Counted from the first letter of the stretch, positions 8,126-16,151 are shown. The stretch is DNA of 34,669 bases from an uncultured Pseudomonadota bacterium (GCA_902785935.1 CADAAN010000015.1:1-34669), one strand, 5' to 3'. Notes: generated from the letters alone by a model not told the origin. Program-made: numbers and translations.

Positions 8126-9115
8126 ATGAACAAATATCTTTACAGATCAATTGCCTTGCATATCGCCGCATTTATTGTATTTGCGGTTGATTGGCCGATG
8201 TTTCACAAGCCAAAAATGACCATCGGACAGGCGCCGATTATCGTTGATTTGAAAGATGTTAAATTATCCGAGATGACAAACTTGCCGCCGAAAGCCGTTT
8301 TCGGTGAAGAAGAAAAAAAGGCAACCGTCGCAGAAAAAACACCGCCGAAGTTTACAAAAGAAGAAGCGGCGCCGAAACCTGAGCCGAAACCGGAACCTAA
8401 AAAAATCGAACAACCAAAAGAAAGTTTTGTTGCACCGGAGCCTGAAAAGAAACCCGAGCCTCAAAAAGATAAAAAACCGGATCCGAAACCGACGCCGAAA
8501 CCTGAACCCAAACCCGCACCGAAACCGGCTAAGAAGCCCACGCCGAAGCCCGAGCCGAAGCCTGAACCTAAGCCCGCACCGAAACCGGCTCCGAAAACTC
8601 AAGACAAGCCTCAAGAAGTCAAAACCGTCACAAACCCGTTAAAGAGTTTAATGGACAGTGTCAACGCCATGGAAAAAGAAATCGGTCAGCAAAATTCGCC
8701 TGCCGTGATTAAAACGGGGACAGAAGTTCAAAACATGGGTGTCGAGGGCGGCACTTCAGGTTCATATTTTTCAGAGCTGACCATTACCGAAACAGATGCC
8801 ATCGCGGGCAGACTTCGCGAATGTTGGAATTTAGACCCCGGTGCACGCGGTATTGAAAATATGATTATTGAAATTCGCGCATTTTTGAATCAAGACGGCA
8901 CAATCAGAGATGTTAAAATCGTGGATACGGCTCGCGCCAATTCAGACCCGCATTTCAGAGCAATTGCCGAAAGTGCAAGGCGCGCGGTGATTTCGTGCCA
9001 AAATCATAACAATGTTAATATTTATCGCATTTTTGCCGATAAGTACGCCGATAAGTACAAAATGTGGAACACGCTTTTGCTCAAATTCAATCCGATGGAC
9101 GCAAGCATACAATAA
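8126..9115 (+). CDS. tolA: TolA-like envelope-spanning protein
   Basis: TolA links the TolQR motor to the outer membrane. The product has one N-terminal membrane anchor (residues about 5-23), then a long Pro/Lys/Glu linker of repeated KPEPKP and KPAPKP units (about 70-165) that can span the periplasm. A C-terminal TonB/TolA-like domain follows (about 205-329, with RLRECWNLDPGARGIENMI and ISCQNHN). The two-Cys C-terminal domain and the tolQR context favour TolA over TonB. The linker is proline-rich rather than the helical Ala/Lys type of E. coli TolA. No tolB or pal follows; the next genes are on the other strand. Confidence 0.88.
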   Translation: MNKYLYRSIALHIAAFIVFAVDWPMFHKPKMTIGQAPIIVDLKDVKLSEMTNLPPKAVFGEEEKKATVAEKTPPKFTKEEAAPKPEPKPEPKKIEQPKESFVAPEPEKKPEPQKDKKPDPKPTPKPEPKPAPKPAKKPTPKPEPKPEPKPAPKPAPKTQDKPQEVKTVTNPLKSLMDSVNAMEKEIGQQNSPAVIKTGTEVQNMGVEGGTSGSYFSELTITETDAIAGRLRECWNLDPGARGIENMIIEIRAFLNQDGTIRDVKIVDTARANSDPHFRAIAESARRAVISCQNHNNVNIYRIFADKYADKYKMWNTLLLKFNPMDASIQ

Positions 9116-9139
9116 GTTTTTTAAAGGTTTGATTTCTGT

Positions 9140-9170
9140 AAAAAAAAACCGCGGGTGAGGAAACCCGCGG
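9140..9170 (-). terminator. Intrinsic terminator of the single pilin gene
   Basis: On the minus strand a perfect 7-bp GC-rich stem (CCGCGGG with CCCGCGG, 9149-9155 and 9164-9170) is followed by nine T (9140-9148). It lies 70 bases past the pilin stop. It has no T-run on the plus strand, so it does not end tolA transcription. Confidence 0.85.
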
Positions 9171-9239
9171 CGGATTACAATGTAATGAATTTTTAAGGAT
9201 CATAATAATTTTTGGTAAATCAAACTAAACCATAGTGGT

Positions 9240-9842
9240 TTAGTAGAAGTACCAAGAAACTGTTGCATTGTCCGCAACACCGTTTGCATTACATGCTGTA
9301 ATGGCTGCTGACATATCATAGGCTTTACCTTCATTAGAGCCGATATATCCGAGAGGTGTTGCAGGATGTGTAGCCCCAACGCCAACGCTGATAAAGCCTG
9401 AACCGGCACCCGAGCCGAAATCAGTCGTAGCAAGAGCAATACAAGCTTCCGTCGGTAATCCGCTGTAGCTGACAACAAAACCTGTTGGGTTTTCTGTATT
9501 CTCGGCACCTAAGTTTGCGGCACTATTGCCTCTGGCGTTAACCGTCGTAATTGTCACACCACCTTTGAAGGGGTTTGTTAAAGCATTCATTGCAGTGCCC
9601 ATCACCGAAGGAATGATGCCCAAATTAATGGCATCTGTTTGCAATCCTGAGTAGTTCCCTTGTGTGCCATACATTGTGCGAATATTCGTCACAAGCATTG
9701 TGATTTGATCCATGGTGGAGTTTAATTTGTGTTTGAACATTGCTTTAGAATAACCTGCCAAACCACCGGCTGACAAAACACCGATGATAGCCAAGACACC
9801 AAGCATTTCAACCATTGAACGACCATTTTCGTTATTTTTCAT
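9240..9842 (-). CDS. Type IV pilin-like protein (paralogue 1)
   Basis: The product begins with a class III (prepilin) signal: a short basic leader ending in Gly, then RSMVEMLGVLAIIGVLSAGG, a hydrophobic helix with Glu at position 5 after the Gly. A prepilin peptidase would cleave after that Gly; position 1 is Arg rather than the usual Phe. The rest is a globular domain with Cys in EACIAL and in TACNANG, likely a C-terminal disulfide loop, and the end WYFY. ATG 9842 has AAAGGA 7 bases upstream; a TTG two codons earlier is rejected. The same N-terminal 60 residues recur in two further genes of the window. Whether it builds a pilus or a pseudopilus (secretion) is unknown; no assembly genes are nearby. 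Confidence 0.88.
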   Translation of the reverse strand: MKNNENGRSMVEMLGVLAIIGVLSAGGLAGYSKAMFKHKLNSTMDQITMLVTNIRTMYGTQGNYSGLQTDAINLGIIPSVMGTAMNALTNPFKGGVTITTVNARGNSAANLGAENTENPTGFVVSYSGLPTEACIALATTDFGSGAGSGFISVGVGATHPATPLGYIGSNEGKAYDMSAAITACNANGVADNATVSWYFY

Positions 9843-9871
9843 TTTCAATTCCTTTTAAAAAAATTATTACG

Positions 9872-9896
9872 TAAAAACCGCCCCTAAAAGAGCGGT
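9872..9896 (-). terminator. Terminator hairpin just upstream of pilin 1
   Basis: Minus-strand stem ACCGCTC with GGGCGGT (9890-9896 and 9877-9883, one T-G pair), loop of six, then five T ending at 9873. It stands about 30 bases before the pilin start codon, with no promoter seen between, so pilin 1 expression appears to need read-through. Confidence 0.65.
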
Positions 9897-10127
9897 CGGA
9901 GAGTTGAGAAATCATGCCTTAGAAGATGACTCCGATAACCTTTAGGAAAAATCCCTGAACATTCGCTATCGGCTCCCCGACTATCTTTCGGGGATAATGT
10001 GCTATATTTAAAATAAAAAATAACACCACATCAATACAGTGTTATCCTCACTGTCTAAGGCCAATGAGCTTCTCACAGCTCCGCGCCCGTCTCAGGCACT
10101 TGATAGAAAAATTCCCTTTCCTATCCA
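9877..10127 (-). ncRNA. Long structured 5' leader of pilin 1 (or independent RNA)
   Basis: This 387-base gap holds no credible gene, but its minus strand is a chain of strong hairpins between a good promoter and a terminator: 10102-10125 (GATAG/CTATC extended to about 9 bp), 10083-10099 (GTGCCT/GGGCGC), 10066-10081 (GAGCT/AGCTC), 10036-10054 (ACAGTG/CACTGT), 9974-9994 (CCCCGA/TCGGGG plus one pair), a 6-bp closing stem CCGATA/TATCGG (9932-9937 with 9967-9972) over an inner hairpin, and GGAG/CTCC around 9898-9933. ATAACAC (10039-10045) can instead pair with GTGTTAT (10020-10026), excluding one of these hairpins. I tried tmRNA, RNase P, SRP, cobalamin and c-di-GMP signatures and found none. Confidence 0.6.
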
Positions 10128-10133
10128 ACCTTT

Positions 10134-10162
10134 ATTAGACAACACAAATGGTTAATTGTCAA
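10134..10162 (-). promoter_or_regulatory. Sigma70-type promoter of the pilin 1 leader
   Basis: Minus strand: TTGACA at 10162-10157, a 17-base spacer, then TCTAAT at 10139-10134. Transcription would start near 10127 and run through the structured leader toward pilin 1. Confidence 0.75.
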
Positions 10163-10208
10163 TTAAAAAAATCTATAACTTTAGTCATAGTCCGTTTCAA
10201 AACCTTAT

Positions 10209-10233
10209 AAAAAAAGAGCCGTTAAGGCTCTAT
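10209..10233 (-). terminator. Intrinsic terminator overlapping the topA stop codon
   Basis: Minus-strand stem AGAGCC/GGCTCT (10226-10231 with 10215-10220) starts within the TAG stop codon of topA and is followed by a run of T (10209-10215). Confidence 0.8.
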
Positions 10234-12686
10234 TTTTTAGCACTGATAATCTTTAAGGCTTCATCCAAGCTTAAATCCGGCTTGCGCTGTTTTGGCGGAA
10301 TGGCATAGTTTGTCTTGCCGCATTTGATGTACAATCCATAGCGTCCGGTTGCCAAAATGATATCTTCATTCGTTTTCGGGTTTTTGCCCAAAATTGCCGG
10401 CTCAGCTTTAGCTTTAACACCGCTTAAAATCTCTTCGGCACGCTCTTTTGTGATGTTAAAAATCGTGTCTGCGCCCGTCAATGATTTCGACTTCAAACCT
10501 TGCTTGATATAAGGACCGAATTTGCCGATGTTGACCTCAATACCATCGCCCAAATCTTTGGGTAGGCTTATCAAAGTTTGTGCCTCTTCAAAAGTCAAAT
10601 CTTCCGGTTTGATAAACTTCGGCAAAGCGACGCGCTTGGGCTTTTCCGTTAAAGCGGTTGCATCATCGCCCCATTGAACATAATACCCGTACGGGCCTTT
10701 TTTCAAATAGACATTTAAGGTTTGATAAACGCCTAACAGCCTGTCTTCCGGCTTTGGCGGTAAAGGTGCAGACGATGCTTGTTCTTCTTCATCTTTGGCA
10801 TCGGTTAAGGGTTTGGTATACTTGCATGTCGGATAATTCGAACAACCTAAAAAAGCACCGAATTTGCCGAGTTTGATGCTTAAATGCCCTTGATGACATT
10901 CTGGACAAAGCCTCGGGTCAGATCCGTCTTCTTTTGGCGGAAACAGGTGATGCGCCAAAACTTCATCAATTTTTTCAATCACATCGGCAACCTTTAACGG
11001 TGCGACCTGATCAACATTTTTGATAAACTTTGCCCAAAAACCTGAAAGCAACTTTTTCCAGTCCATCTCACCGTTTGAAACATTATCCAAAAATTCTTCA
11101 AGTTGTGCGGTAAAGTCATATTCTACATATTTTTTGAAATAATTTTCCAAAAAGACCGTCACAATCCGCCCTCTGTCTTCGGGGATAAAGCGCAGTTTTT
11201 CAACCTTGACATACTTGCGTTCTTGCAAAACGGCAATAATAGAAGCATATGTCGACGGACGGCCGATGCCGAGTTCTTCCAATTTTTTAACAAGACTTGC
11301 TTCCGTAAATCTCGGCGGCGGGGTTGTCATATGCTGTTCAGGCTTAATCTCACCCTTGTCGACTTGTTCTTTCTCGTTGACATTCGGCAAAATGCGGTTT
11401 TCGTCGTCTTCTTCATCATCTTTGCTTTCCTGATAAAGCTTCAAAAAGCCGTCAAACGCAATCACCTGACCGTTGGCACGAAGCAAAATCTGCTTGTCAT
11501 TTGAGGTTGAATCAATCGTCACCTTGTCAAAAATGGCCGGTGACATTTGGCACGCAACCGTGCGCTTCCAAATAAGCTCATAAAGTTTATAAGCATCTGA
11601 ATCAAGCTTTGCTTCCATCTTTTTTGGGGTGTTCATCACATCAGACGGACGAATGGCCTCGTGCGCTTCCTGCGCATTTTTCGATTTTGTTTTATAAATC
11701 TTGGGCGATGAAGGCAAATAAGGCTTGCCAAAATATTTTTCAATTGCCTCACGACAGGCGGCTATGGCCTCATTTGATAAATTGACGGCATCGGTACGCA
11801 TATATGTAATCAAACCGTCTTCATACAATTTTTGAGCAATCTGCATCGTCTTTTTAGCTGAAAAACGAAGCTTGCGCGCAGCTTCCTGTTGCAAAGTTGA
11901 GGTCGTAAAAGGTGGCGCCGGATAACGATTGGCCTTTTTGCGCTCGACAGATGATATCTCAAAATTTTGAGCCTCAATTTTAGCCTTGGCGTCCATGGCT
12001 TTTTCTTTGGTATTTAAGTCAAATTTTTCAAGCTTTTTGCCGTCAAGGTTGATTAAATGCGAGGGAATTAAAGCCTTTTGCTGTGTTATCAAATCAACAT
12101 CAATCGTCCAATATTCTTCCGCTTTAAAATTTTCAATCTCATTTTCGCGATCACAAATCAATCTTAAAGCCACACTTTGCACACGACCTGCCGATTTTGA
12201 ACCGGGCAATTTGCGCCACAACACGGGTGATAAGGTAAAACCGACCAAATAGTCAAGCGCGCGACGCCCCATATAGGCCGAAACAAGATTTTCATCAATC
12301 TGACGCGGATTTTTAATTGCTTCCGTTACCGCGGATTTTGTAATTTCGTGAAAGACGACACGCTCTATCTTTTTGCCGGCAATTTTTTTGCGTGCGGTCA
12401 ATTCTTCCAGAATATGCCAAGCAATTGCCTCACCCTCTCTATCCGGGTCAGAGGCCAAAATCAATGTGTCGGCATCTTTTAAGGCTGTAATGATATCATT
12501 AAGGCGCTTTTTGCCGCCTTGGCTCAGCTCCCAAGTCATTTCAAAATCTTTATCGGGTGCGACCGAACCGTCTTTTGAGGGCAAATCTCTGATATGTCCG
12601 AAACTTGCCAGAACCTTATAATCCGAGCCTAAATATTTGTTAATTGTTTTGGCTTTTGCCGGAGATTCAACCACTACGAGTTTCAT
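10230..12686 (-). CDS. topA: DNA topoisomerase I
   Basis: Type IA topoisomerase that relaxes negative supercoils. The N-terminal TOPRIM domain has the conserved MKLVVVESPAKA start, a Glu at residue 7 and DPDRE at 80-84. The catalytic tyrosine is Tyr295 in GLITYMRTDA. After the core come a four-Cys zinc ribbon (CPECHQGHLSIKLG then GCSNYPTCKY) and C-terminal repeats with GKFGPYI and GRYGLYI. The 818-residue length is normal for alphaproteobacterial enzymes. Its ATG overlaps the dprA stop by 4 bases (ATGA), so the two are translationally coupled, in the plsY-dprA-topA order. Confidence 0.97.
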   Translation of the reverse strand: MKLVVVESPAKAKTINKYLGSDYKVLASFGHIRDLPSKDGSVAPDKDFEMTWELSQGGKKRLNDIITALKDADTLILASDPDREGEAIAWHILEELTARKKIAGKKIERVVFHEITKSAVTEAIKNPRQIDENLVSAYMGRRALDYLVGFTLSPVLWRKLPGSKSAGRVQSVALRLICDRENEIENFKAEEYWTIDVDLITQQKALIPSHLINLDGKKLEKFDLNTKEKAMDAKAKIEAQNFEISSVERKKANRYPAPPFTTSTLQQEAARKLRFSAKKTMQIAQKLYEDGLITYMRTDAVNLSNEAIAACREAIEKYFGKPYLPSSPKIYKTKSKNAQEAHEAIRPSDVMNTPKKMEAKLDSDAYKLYELIWKRTVACQMSPAIFDKVTIDSTSNDKQILLRANGQVIAFDGFLKLYQESKDDEEDDENRILPNVNEKEQVDKGEIKPEQHMTTPPPRFTEASLVKKLEELGIGRPSTYASIIAVLQERKYVKVEKLRFIPEDRGRIVTVFLENYFKKYVEYDFTAQLEEFLDNVSNGEMDWKKLLSGFWAKFIKNVDQVAPLKVADVIEKIDEVLAHHLFPPKEDGSDPRLCPECHQGHLSIKLGKFGAFLGCSNYPTCKYTKPLTDAKDEEEQASSAPLPPKPEDRLLGVYQTLNVYLKKGPYGYYVQWGDDATALTEKPKRVALPKFIKPEDLTFEEAQTLISLPKDLGDGIEVNIGKFGPYIKQGLKSKSLTGADTIFNITKERAEEILSGVKAKAEPAILGKNPKTNEDIILATGRYGLYIKCGKTNYAIPPKQRKPDLSLDEALKIISAKK

Positions 12687-13819
12687 TTTATTTTTTTCAA
12701 TCCTTCCTTTGTTAACTTCAAAAAGCTGCCGTTCTGCCTTAAAACAAGACCCTCAAGCTCAAGTTCTGTGACCTTAATCAAGGCAGATTGCGTCGTCATA
12801 TTTAAATGGCGAATCATATCGTCCTGTTCAATGCCCGAAACACCGATTATATGTAAAATATCCGAATTTTCGGCATTTTGCGTTTTTGTTGTCTGCATCA
12901 TCTCTTTTTTTTCAAGATTGTCAAGAGGTTTTGCATTTAAGTCGACATTTTGATTGATTTTTAAGATTCTGTTTTGTGTCAGCGCAAGCGTATTTAATAT
13001 ATCTTCGGCCGATTGTGTTAAAATGGCTCCTTCTTTGATAAGCTTGTTGGCGCCGGCTGAAGAACTTTCAATCGGTGAGCCGGGTACGGCAAAAATATCT
13101 TTGCCTTGTTCAAGTCCCAAACGCACCGTAATCAATGAGCCTGAATTGAGTGACGCTTCGACCACCAAAACGCCTAAGCTCAAACCGGCGACAATCCTGT
13201 TTCGTCTCGGAAAATTGGACGCAACAGCCGTTTGTCCCAGCTTAAATTCAGAAATAAGCGCACCTTGATCGGCAATTTGATTGTACAAATCTTTGTTTTC
13301 ATCAGGATAACAGATATCAACACCCGTACCTAAAACAGCAATTGTCGGGCCTTTTTGATTTTTTGCATACATGGCGCCTTTGTGTGAGGCACTGTCAATA
13401 CCGCGTGCCATGCCCGAAACAATCAAAACATCGGCATTTGTTAAATCATAAGCAATGCGCGAGGCAATTTTGCGCCCGATGACAGAAGCATTGCGTGATC
13501 CGACGACGCATAAACTTGCCGGATAATTTAAAAGATCCGTGCGCCCTTTGACGTATAAAACAGGCGGCCTGTCATCAAGCTGTCTTAAAAGAGCCGGATA
13601 TTTTTTATCTTGATCAATAATGATTTCGACACCGAGTTTTTGTGCCGATTTAAGCTCATTTTCAGCGTCACTTCGCGAAAATATGCATTTTTTTGAAGAT
13701 AGAGCATCAAGTGCCGCCGATGCACTGCCGTATTTTTCTAAAAACTTAAAGAACGAGACGGGACCGACCCCGTCTGTGTTGATAAGCTGTATATAATCCA
13801 AAATCAGCGATTCGTTCAT
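12683..13819 (-). CDS. dprA: DNA-processing protein DprA (Smf)
   Basis: DprA binds incoming single-stranded DNA and loads RecA during transformation. A SAM-like N-terminal part is followed by the Rossmann domain with GSRNASVIGRK (about residue 107), VSGMARGIDSASHKGAM, VLGTGVDICYP, PRRNRIVAGLS and a C-terminal winged-helix (ILHIIGVSGIEQDDMIRHLNM to the end). The length, 378 residues, is typical. It starts one base after the plsY stop and overlaps topA by 4 bases. The presence of pilin genes on both sides is notable because type IV pilus-like fibres take up DNA, but no other competence genes are in view. Confidence 0.96.
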   Translation of the reverse strand: MNESLILDYIQLINTDGVGPVSFFKFLEKYGSASAALDALSSKKCIFSRSDAENELKSAQKLGVEIIIDQDKKYPALLRQLDDRPPVLYVKGRTDLLNYPASLCVVGSRNASVIGRKIASRIAYDLTNADVLIVSGMARGIDSASHKGAMYAKNQKGPTIAVLGTGVDICYPDENKDLYNQIADQGALISEFKLGQTAVASNFPRRNRIVAGLSLGVLVVEASLNSGSLITVRLGLEQGKDIFAVPGSPIESSSAGANKLIKEGAILTQSAEDILNTLALTQNRILKINQNVDLNAKPLDNLEKKEMMQTTKTQNAENSDILHIIGVSGIEQDDMIRHLNMTTQSALIKVTELELEGLVLRQNGSFLKLTKEGLKKIK

Positions 13820-13820
13820 C

Positions 13821-14468
13821 TTAAGCTTTCTTTTTAAATGAGATTTTGCTTTCTTGTCCCTTGATTAAACGCACAATGTTCGATTGGTGTTTGACAATGA
13901 CAAGCACCACAACGATTGTGTAAAAAAATACATAAACGGGCGGTGCCAAAAGGTATGTCACAAAAGGTACCAAAACAGCCGCCGTTAAAGCGGATAATGA
14001 AGAATATTTAAAGGTAAATGCCATGACAAGCCATATGACAAGTGCAATCACGCCGACTTGCCAATATGTTACAAGCAAAAATCCCAAAGCCGATGAAATG
14101 CCTTTTCCTCCCTTAAACTTGAGCCAAATCGGAAACATATGACCTAAAATGCCGCAAAGACCTGTTAAAAGCGAGGTAAAAACATTCAAATGAAGTGCAT
14201 ATCCGGCAAAATAAAATTCCGTATCTGCCACAAAATGATAAGCAAGCCATGCGCCAAAACCGGCCTTAAATGCGTCTAAAATCACGGTCAGCAAGGCAAG
14301 CGTCTTGTTGCCGGTACGCAAAACATTTGTTGCCCCGATGTTGCCCGAGCCGATTTTGCGGATATCGCCATAACCCGCAAGTCTTGTCAAAACAAGTCCG
14401 AACGGAACAGAGCCGAGCAAATAACCGATAAAACCCCAAAGTAAAAAGATTGGTGCAAAGTTTGACAT
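13821..14468 (-). CDS. plsY: Glycerol-3-phosphate acyltransferase PlsY
   Basis: PlsY transfers the acyl group of acyl-phosphate to glycerol-3-phosphate, the first step of phospholipid synthesis, in the inner membrane. Several membrane segments are seen, together with family motifs: GYLLGSVPFG near the N-terminus, GSGNIGATNVLR (about 41-52), and FKGGKGISSALG in the second loop. The 215-residue length is normal. ATG 14468 follows a GGGAG ribosome site and a good promoter. It is the first gene of the plsY-dprA-topA operon. Confidence 0.96.
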   Translation of the reverse strand: MSNFAPIFLLWGFIGYLLGSVPFGLVLTRLAGYGDIRKIGSGNIGATNVLRTGNKTLALLTVILDAFKAGFGAWLAYHFVADTEFYFAGYALHLNVFTSLLTGLCGILGHMFPIWLKFKGGKGISSALGFLLVTYWQVGVIALVIWLVMAFTFKYSSLSALTAAVLVPFVTYLLAPPVYVFFYTIVVVLVIVKHQSNIVRLIKGQESKISFKKKA

Positions 14469-14501
14469 TTTTTTATCTCCCGTTTTGGTTAATCTGTCCG
14501 C

Positions 14502-14530
14502 AGTATAAAAAAATTTTTTCAGCTTTGCAA
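14502..14530 (-). promoter_or_regulatory. Promoter of the plsY-dprA-topA operon
   Basis: Minus strand: TTGCAA at 14530-14525, 17-base spacer, TATACT at 14507-14502, about 34 bases before the plsY ATG. Confidence 0.75.
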
Positions 14531-14659
14531 TAAATTCCGTTTGGCATATGATTTGAGTTGTGCAAAAATAAAAACGCTTATCGTTATAACGGTGGTTGCG
14601 AGCATTGTTTTATAATAACAGACGCTGACCATAATAATGGCAAAACCAAAAGGGCGAGA

Positions 14660-14696
14660 TAAAAAGAGAGGCTTGAAAGTTGCCCTCCAAACCTCT
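14660..14696 (-). terminator. Intrinsic terminator after pilin 2
   Basis: Minus-strand stem AGAGGTTTG/CAAGCCTCT (14688-14696 with 14667-14675, one T-G pair), then CTTTTT. It lies 25 bases beyond the pilin 2 stop and ends the two-pilin unit. Confidence 0.75.
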
Positions 14697-14720
14697 TTGC
14701 TTCCAGTAAAAAAATGCTTT

Positions 14721-15326
14721 TTAGTAGAAATACCATGTAACATATGCTGTGGTACCTTTACATGCATTAATAGCTGAGCTCATTTCCAAAGCTTTGCCTT
14801 CATTGGTTCCAACGACTTTTGCAGTTGCAGCTGCTGTACCTGTTGTACCTTTTGCTTCAACACCGATAAAGCCTGAACCGGCACCTGAACCGAAATCAGC
14901 TGTTGATAATGCAATACAAGCCTCGGGAGGTAATCCATCGTACTTAACAGTAAAACCTGTATTACCGCTTTCAGCTGTTGAATCTGTTGCATTAATAAGC
15001 CCTAAGGTTACGCTACCCTTAAAGGGGTTTGTAAGTGTAACAGCTGTTTCTGCTCCCGCAGTTCCTTCTTTAGAAGCTACCATAACTTCTGGAATGATGC
15101 CAAGCTTATATGCTTTTAACTCACTTAAACCCGCATAATTGCTTTGGCTACCATACATTGTACGAATGTTTGTCACGAGCATTGTGACTTGATCCATTGT
15201 TGAATTCAATTTGTGTTTGAACATCGCTTTGGAATAACCAGCCAAACCGCCGGCTGACAAAACACCGATGATGGCAAGAACGCCGAGCATTTCGACCATT
15301 GAACGACCATTTTGATTGTTTTTCAT
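14721..15326 (-). CDS. Type IV pilin-like protein (paralogue 2)
   Basis: Same architecture as the other two pilins: seven-residue leader ending in Gly, then RSMVEMLGVLAIIGVLSAGG, a helix continuing through GYSKAMFKHKLNSTMDQ, and a variable globular domain. Shared islands are NPFKGSVT, LPPEACIAL and FGSGAGSGFIG, with a second Cys in NACKG and the end TWYFY. The middle (about residues 62-150) differs strongly from paralogues 1 and 3. ATG 15326 has AAAGGA upstream. It lies 98 bases downstream of paralogue 3 on the same strand, with a hairpin between them and a terminator behind it, suggesting one two-gene transcript. Confidence 0.88.
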   Translation of the reverse strand: MKNNQNGRSMVEMLGVLAIIGVLSAGGLAGYSKAMFKHKLNSTMDQVTMLVTNIRTMYGSQSNYAGLSELKAYKLGIIPEVMVASKEGTAGAETAVTLTNPFKGSVTLGLINATDSTAESGNTGFTVKYDGLPPEACIALSTADFGSGAGSGFIGVEAKGTTGTAAATAKVVGTNEGKALEMSSAINACKGTTAYVTWYFY

Positions 15327-15375
15327 TTTTGTAATCCTTTAAAAAATTGAATTGAAAATAAAGCATATTCCGCTC

Positions 15376-15406
15376 AAGCGTGCTTTTGATATCTTCAAGC
15401 ACGCTT
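15376..15406 (-). other. Perfect 10-bp hairpin between two pilin genes
   Basis: AAGCGTGCTT (15376-15385) and AAGCACGCTT (15397-15406) are perfect inverted arms around 11 bases. No T-run follows on the minus strand, so this is not a plain terminator. An mRNA-stabilising, processing or attenuation hairpin is likely, letting paralogue 3 be made in excess of paralogue 2. Confidence 0.6.
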
Positions 15407-15424
15407 ATGCAGGAAAGTTAAATA

Positions 15425-16060
15425 TTAATAAAATTTCCACGAAACAGATGATACACCTGAAGAACCACTGCACGCGCTAATAGCATCATCCATTGTGTAA
15501 GCGTCGCCTTCTCCACGTGCGCCTTGGCCACCTTGAACAGCAGCAACGCCGGTTCCAACGATAGCAGTCTTAGCTGTAGCAGCTGTGGTACCATTAGCAG
15601 CAACAACGCCTAAAAAGCCTGAACCTGCACCTGAACCGAAGTCAGCTGTTGCAAGTGCAATACAAGCTTCAACAGGAAGACCTGCATAAGTCACAATAAA
15701 AGCCGTTGCACCATCTGTTGCCGTAGATGCATCAGTATTTGCATCAGTTGCTTTTGCCTCATGAATTGTTACGCTTCCTTTGAATGGGTTTGTTAATGCA
15801 GAAACACTTGTCCCCATAACGGCAGGAATAATACCTAGATCAACAGCATCTGTAGATAAACCTTTATAATTACCTTGTGTTCCGTACATCGTGCGGATGT
15901 TGGTCACAAGCATGGTGATTTGTTCCATTGTGGAGTTGAGTTTGTGTTTGAACATGGCTTTTGAATAGCCGGCTAAACCGCCCGCTGACAAAACACCAAT
16001 AATGGCTAAAACGCCAAGCATTTCAACCATAGAACGACCTTTTTCATTCATTTTTTCCAT
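15425..16060 (-). CDS. Type IV pilin-like protein (paralogue 3)
   Basis: The leader MEKMNEKG is followed by the same class III signal and helix (RSMVEMLGVLAIIGVLSAGG) as the other two pilins. The globular part carries NPFKGSVT, LPVEACIAL, FGSGAGSGFLG, then a low-complexity Ala/Thr/Gly-rich insert (TTAATAKTAIVGTG, QGGQGARGEG) before the second Cys (SACSGSSG) and the end SWKFY. At 211 residues it is the longest of the three. ATG 16060 has AAAGGA upstream. It is the first gene of a likely two-pilin transcript with its own promoter and an 85-base leader. Confidence 0.88.
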   Translation of the reverse strand: MEKMNEKGRSMVEMLGVLAIIGVLSAGGLAGYSKAMFKHKLNSTMEQITMLVTNIRTMYGTQGNYKGLSTDAVDLGIIPAVMGTSVSALTNPFKGSVTIHEAKATDANTDASTATDGATAFIVTYAGLPVEACIALATADFGSGAGSGFLGVVAANGTTAATAKTAIVGTGVAAVQGGQGARGEGDAYTMDDAISACSGSSGVSSVSWKFY

Positions 16061-16151
16061 TTTTGTAATCCTTTTAAACTAATTAGTTGTTATAATATGG
16101 GGGCGAGCCCCGTTTATCAAAAGATACCTCCTCAAGTATCTCTTAACACCA

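Noticed and set aside
8264-8642. Long Arg-rich frames on both strands inside tolA
   Set aside because: They are by-products of the Pro/Lys repeat in tolA; no ribosome sites.
9877-10127. tmRNA, RNase P RNA, cobalamin or c-di-GMP riboswitch
   Set aside because: No tag frame or T-arm, no GAGGAAAGTCC core, no CCCGCAACTGT box, no GACGCAAAGCC core.
14588-14597. AACGGTGGTT, resembling the end of the 20.5-kb repeat
   Set aside because: Only 10 bases match, the rest of the element is absent; chance is likely.
14519-14632. Small minus-strand frame of 37 codons with one hydrophobic segment between pilin 2 and plsY
   Set aside because: No ribosome site, and the plsY -10/-35 lies at its end. A longer version overlaps pilin 2 in another frame. 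Not enough to call a gene.
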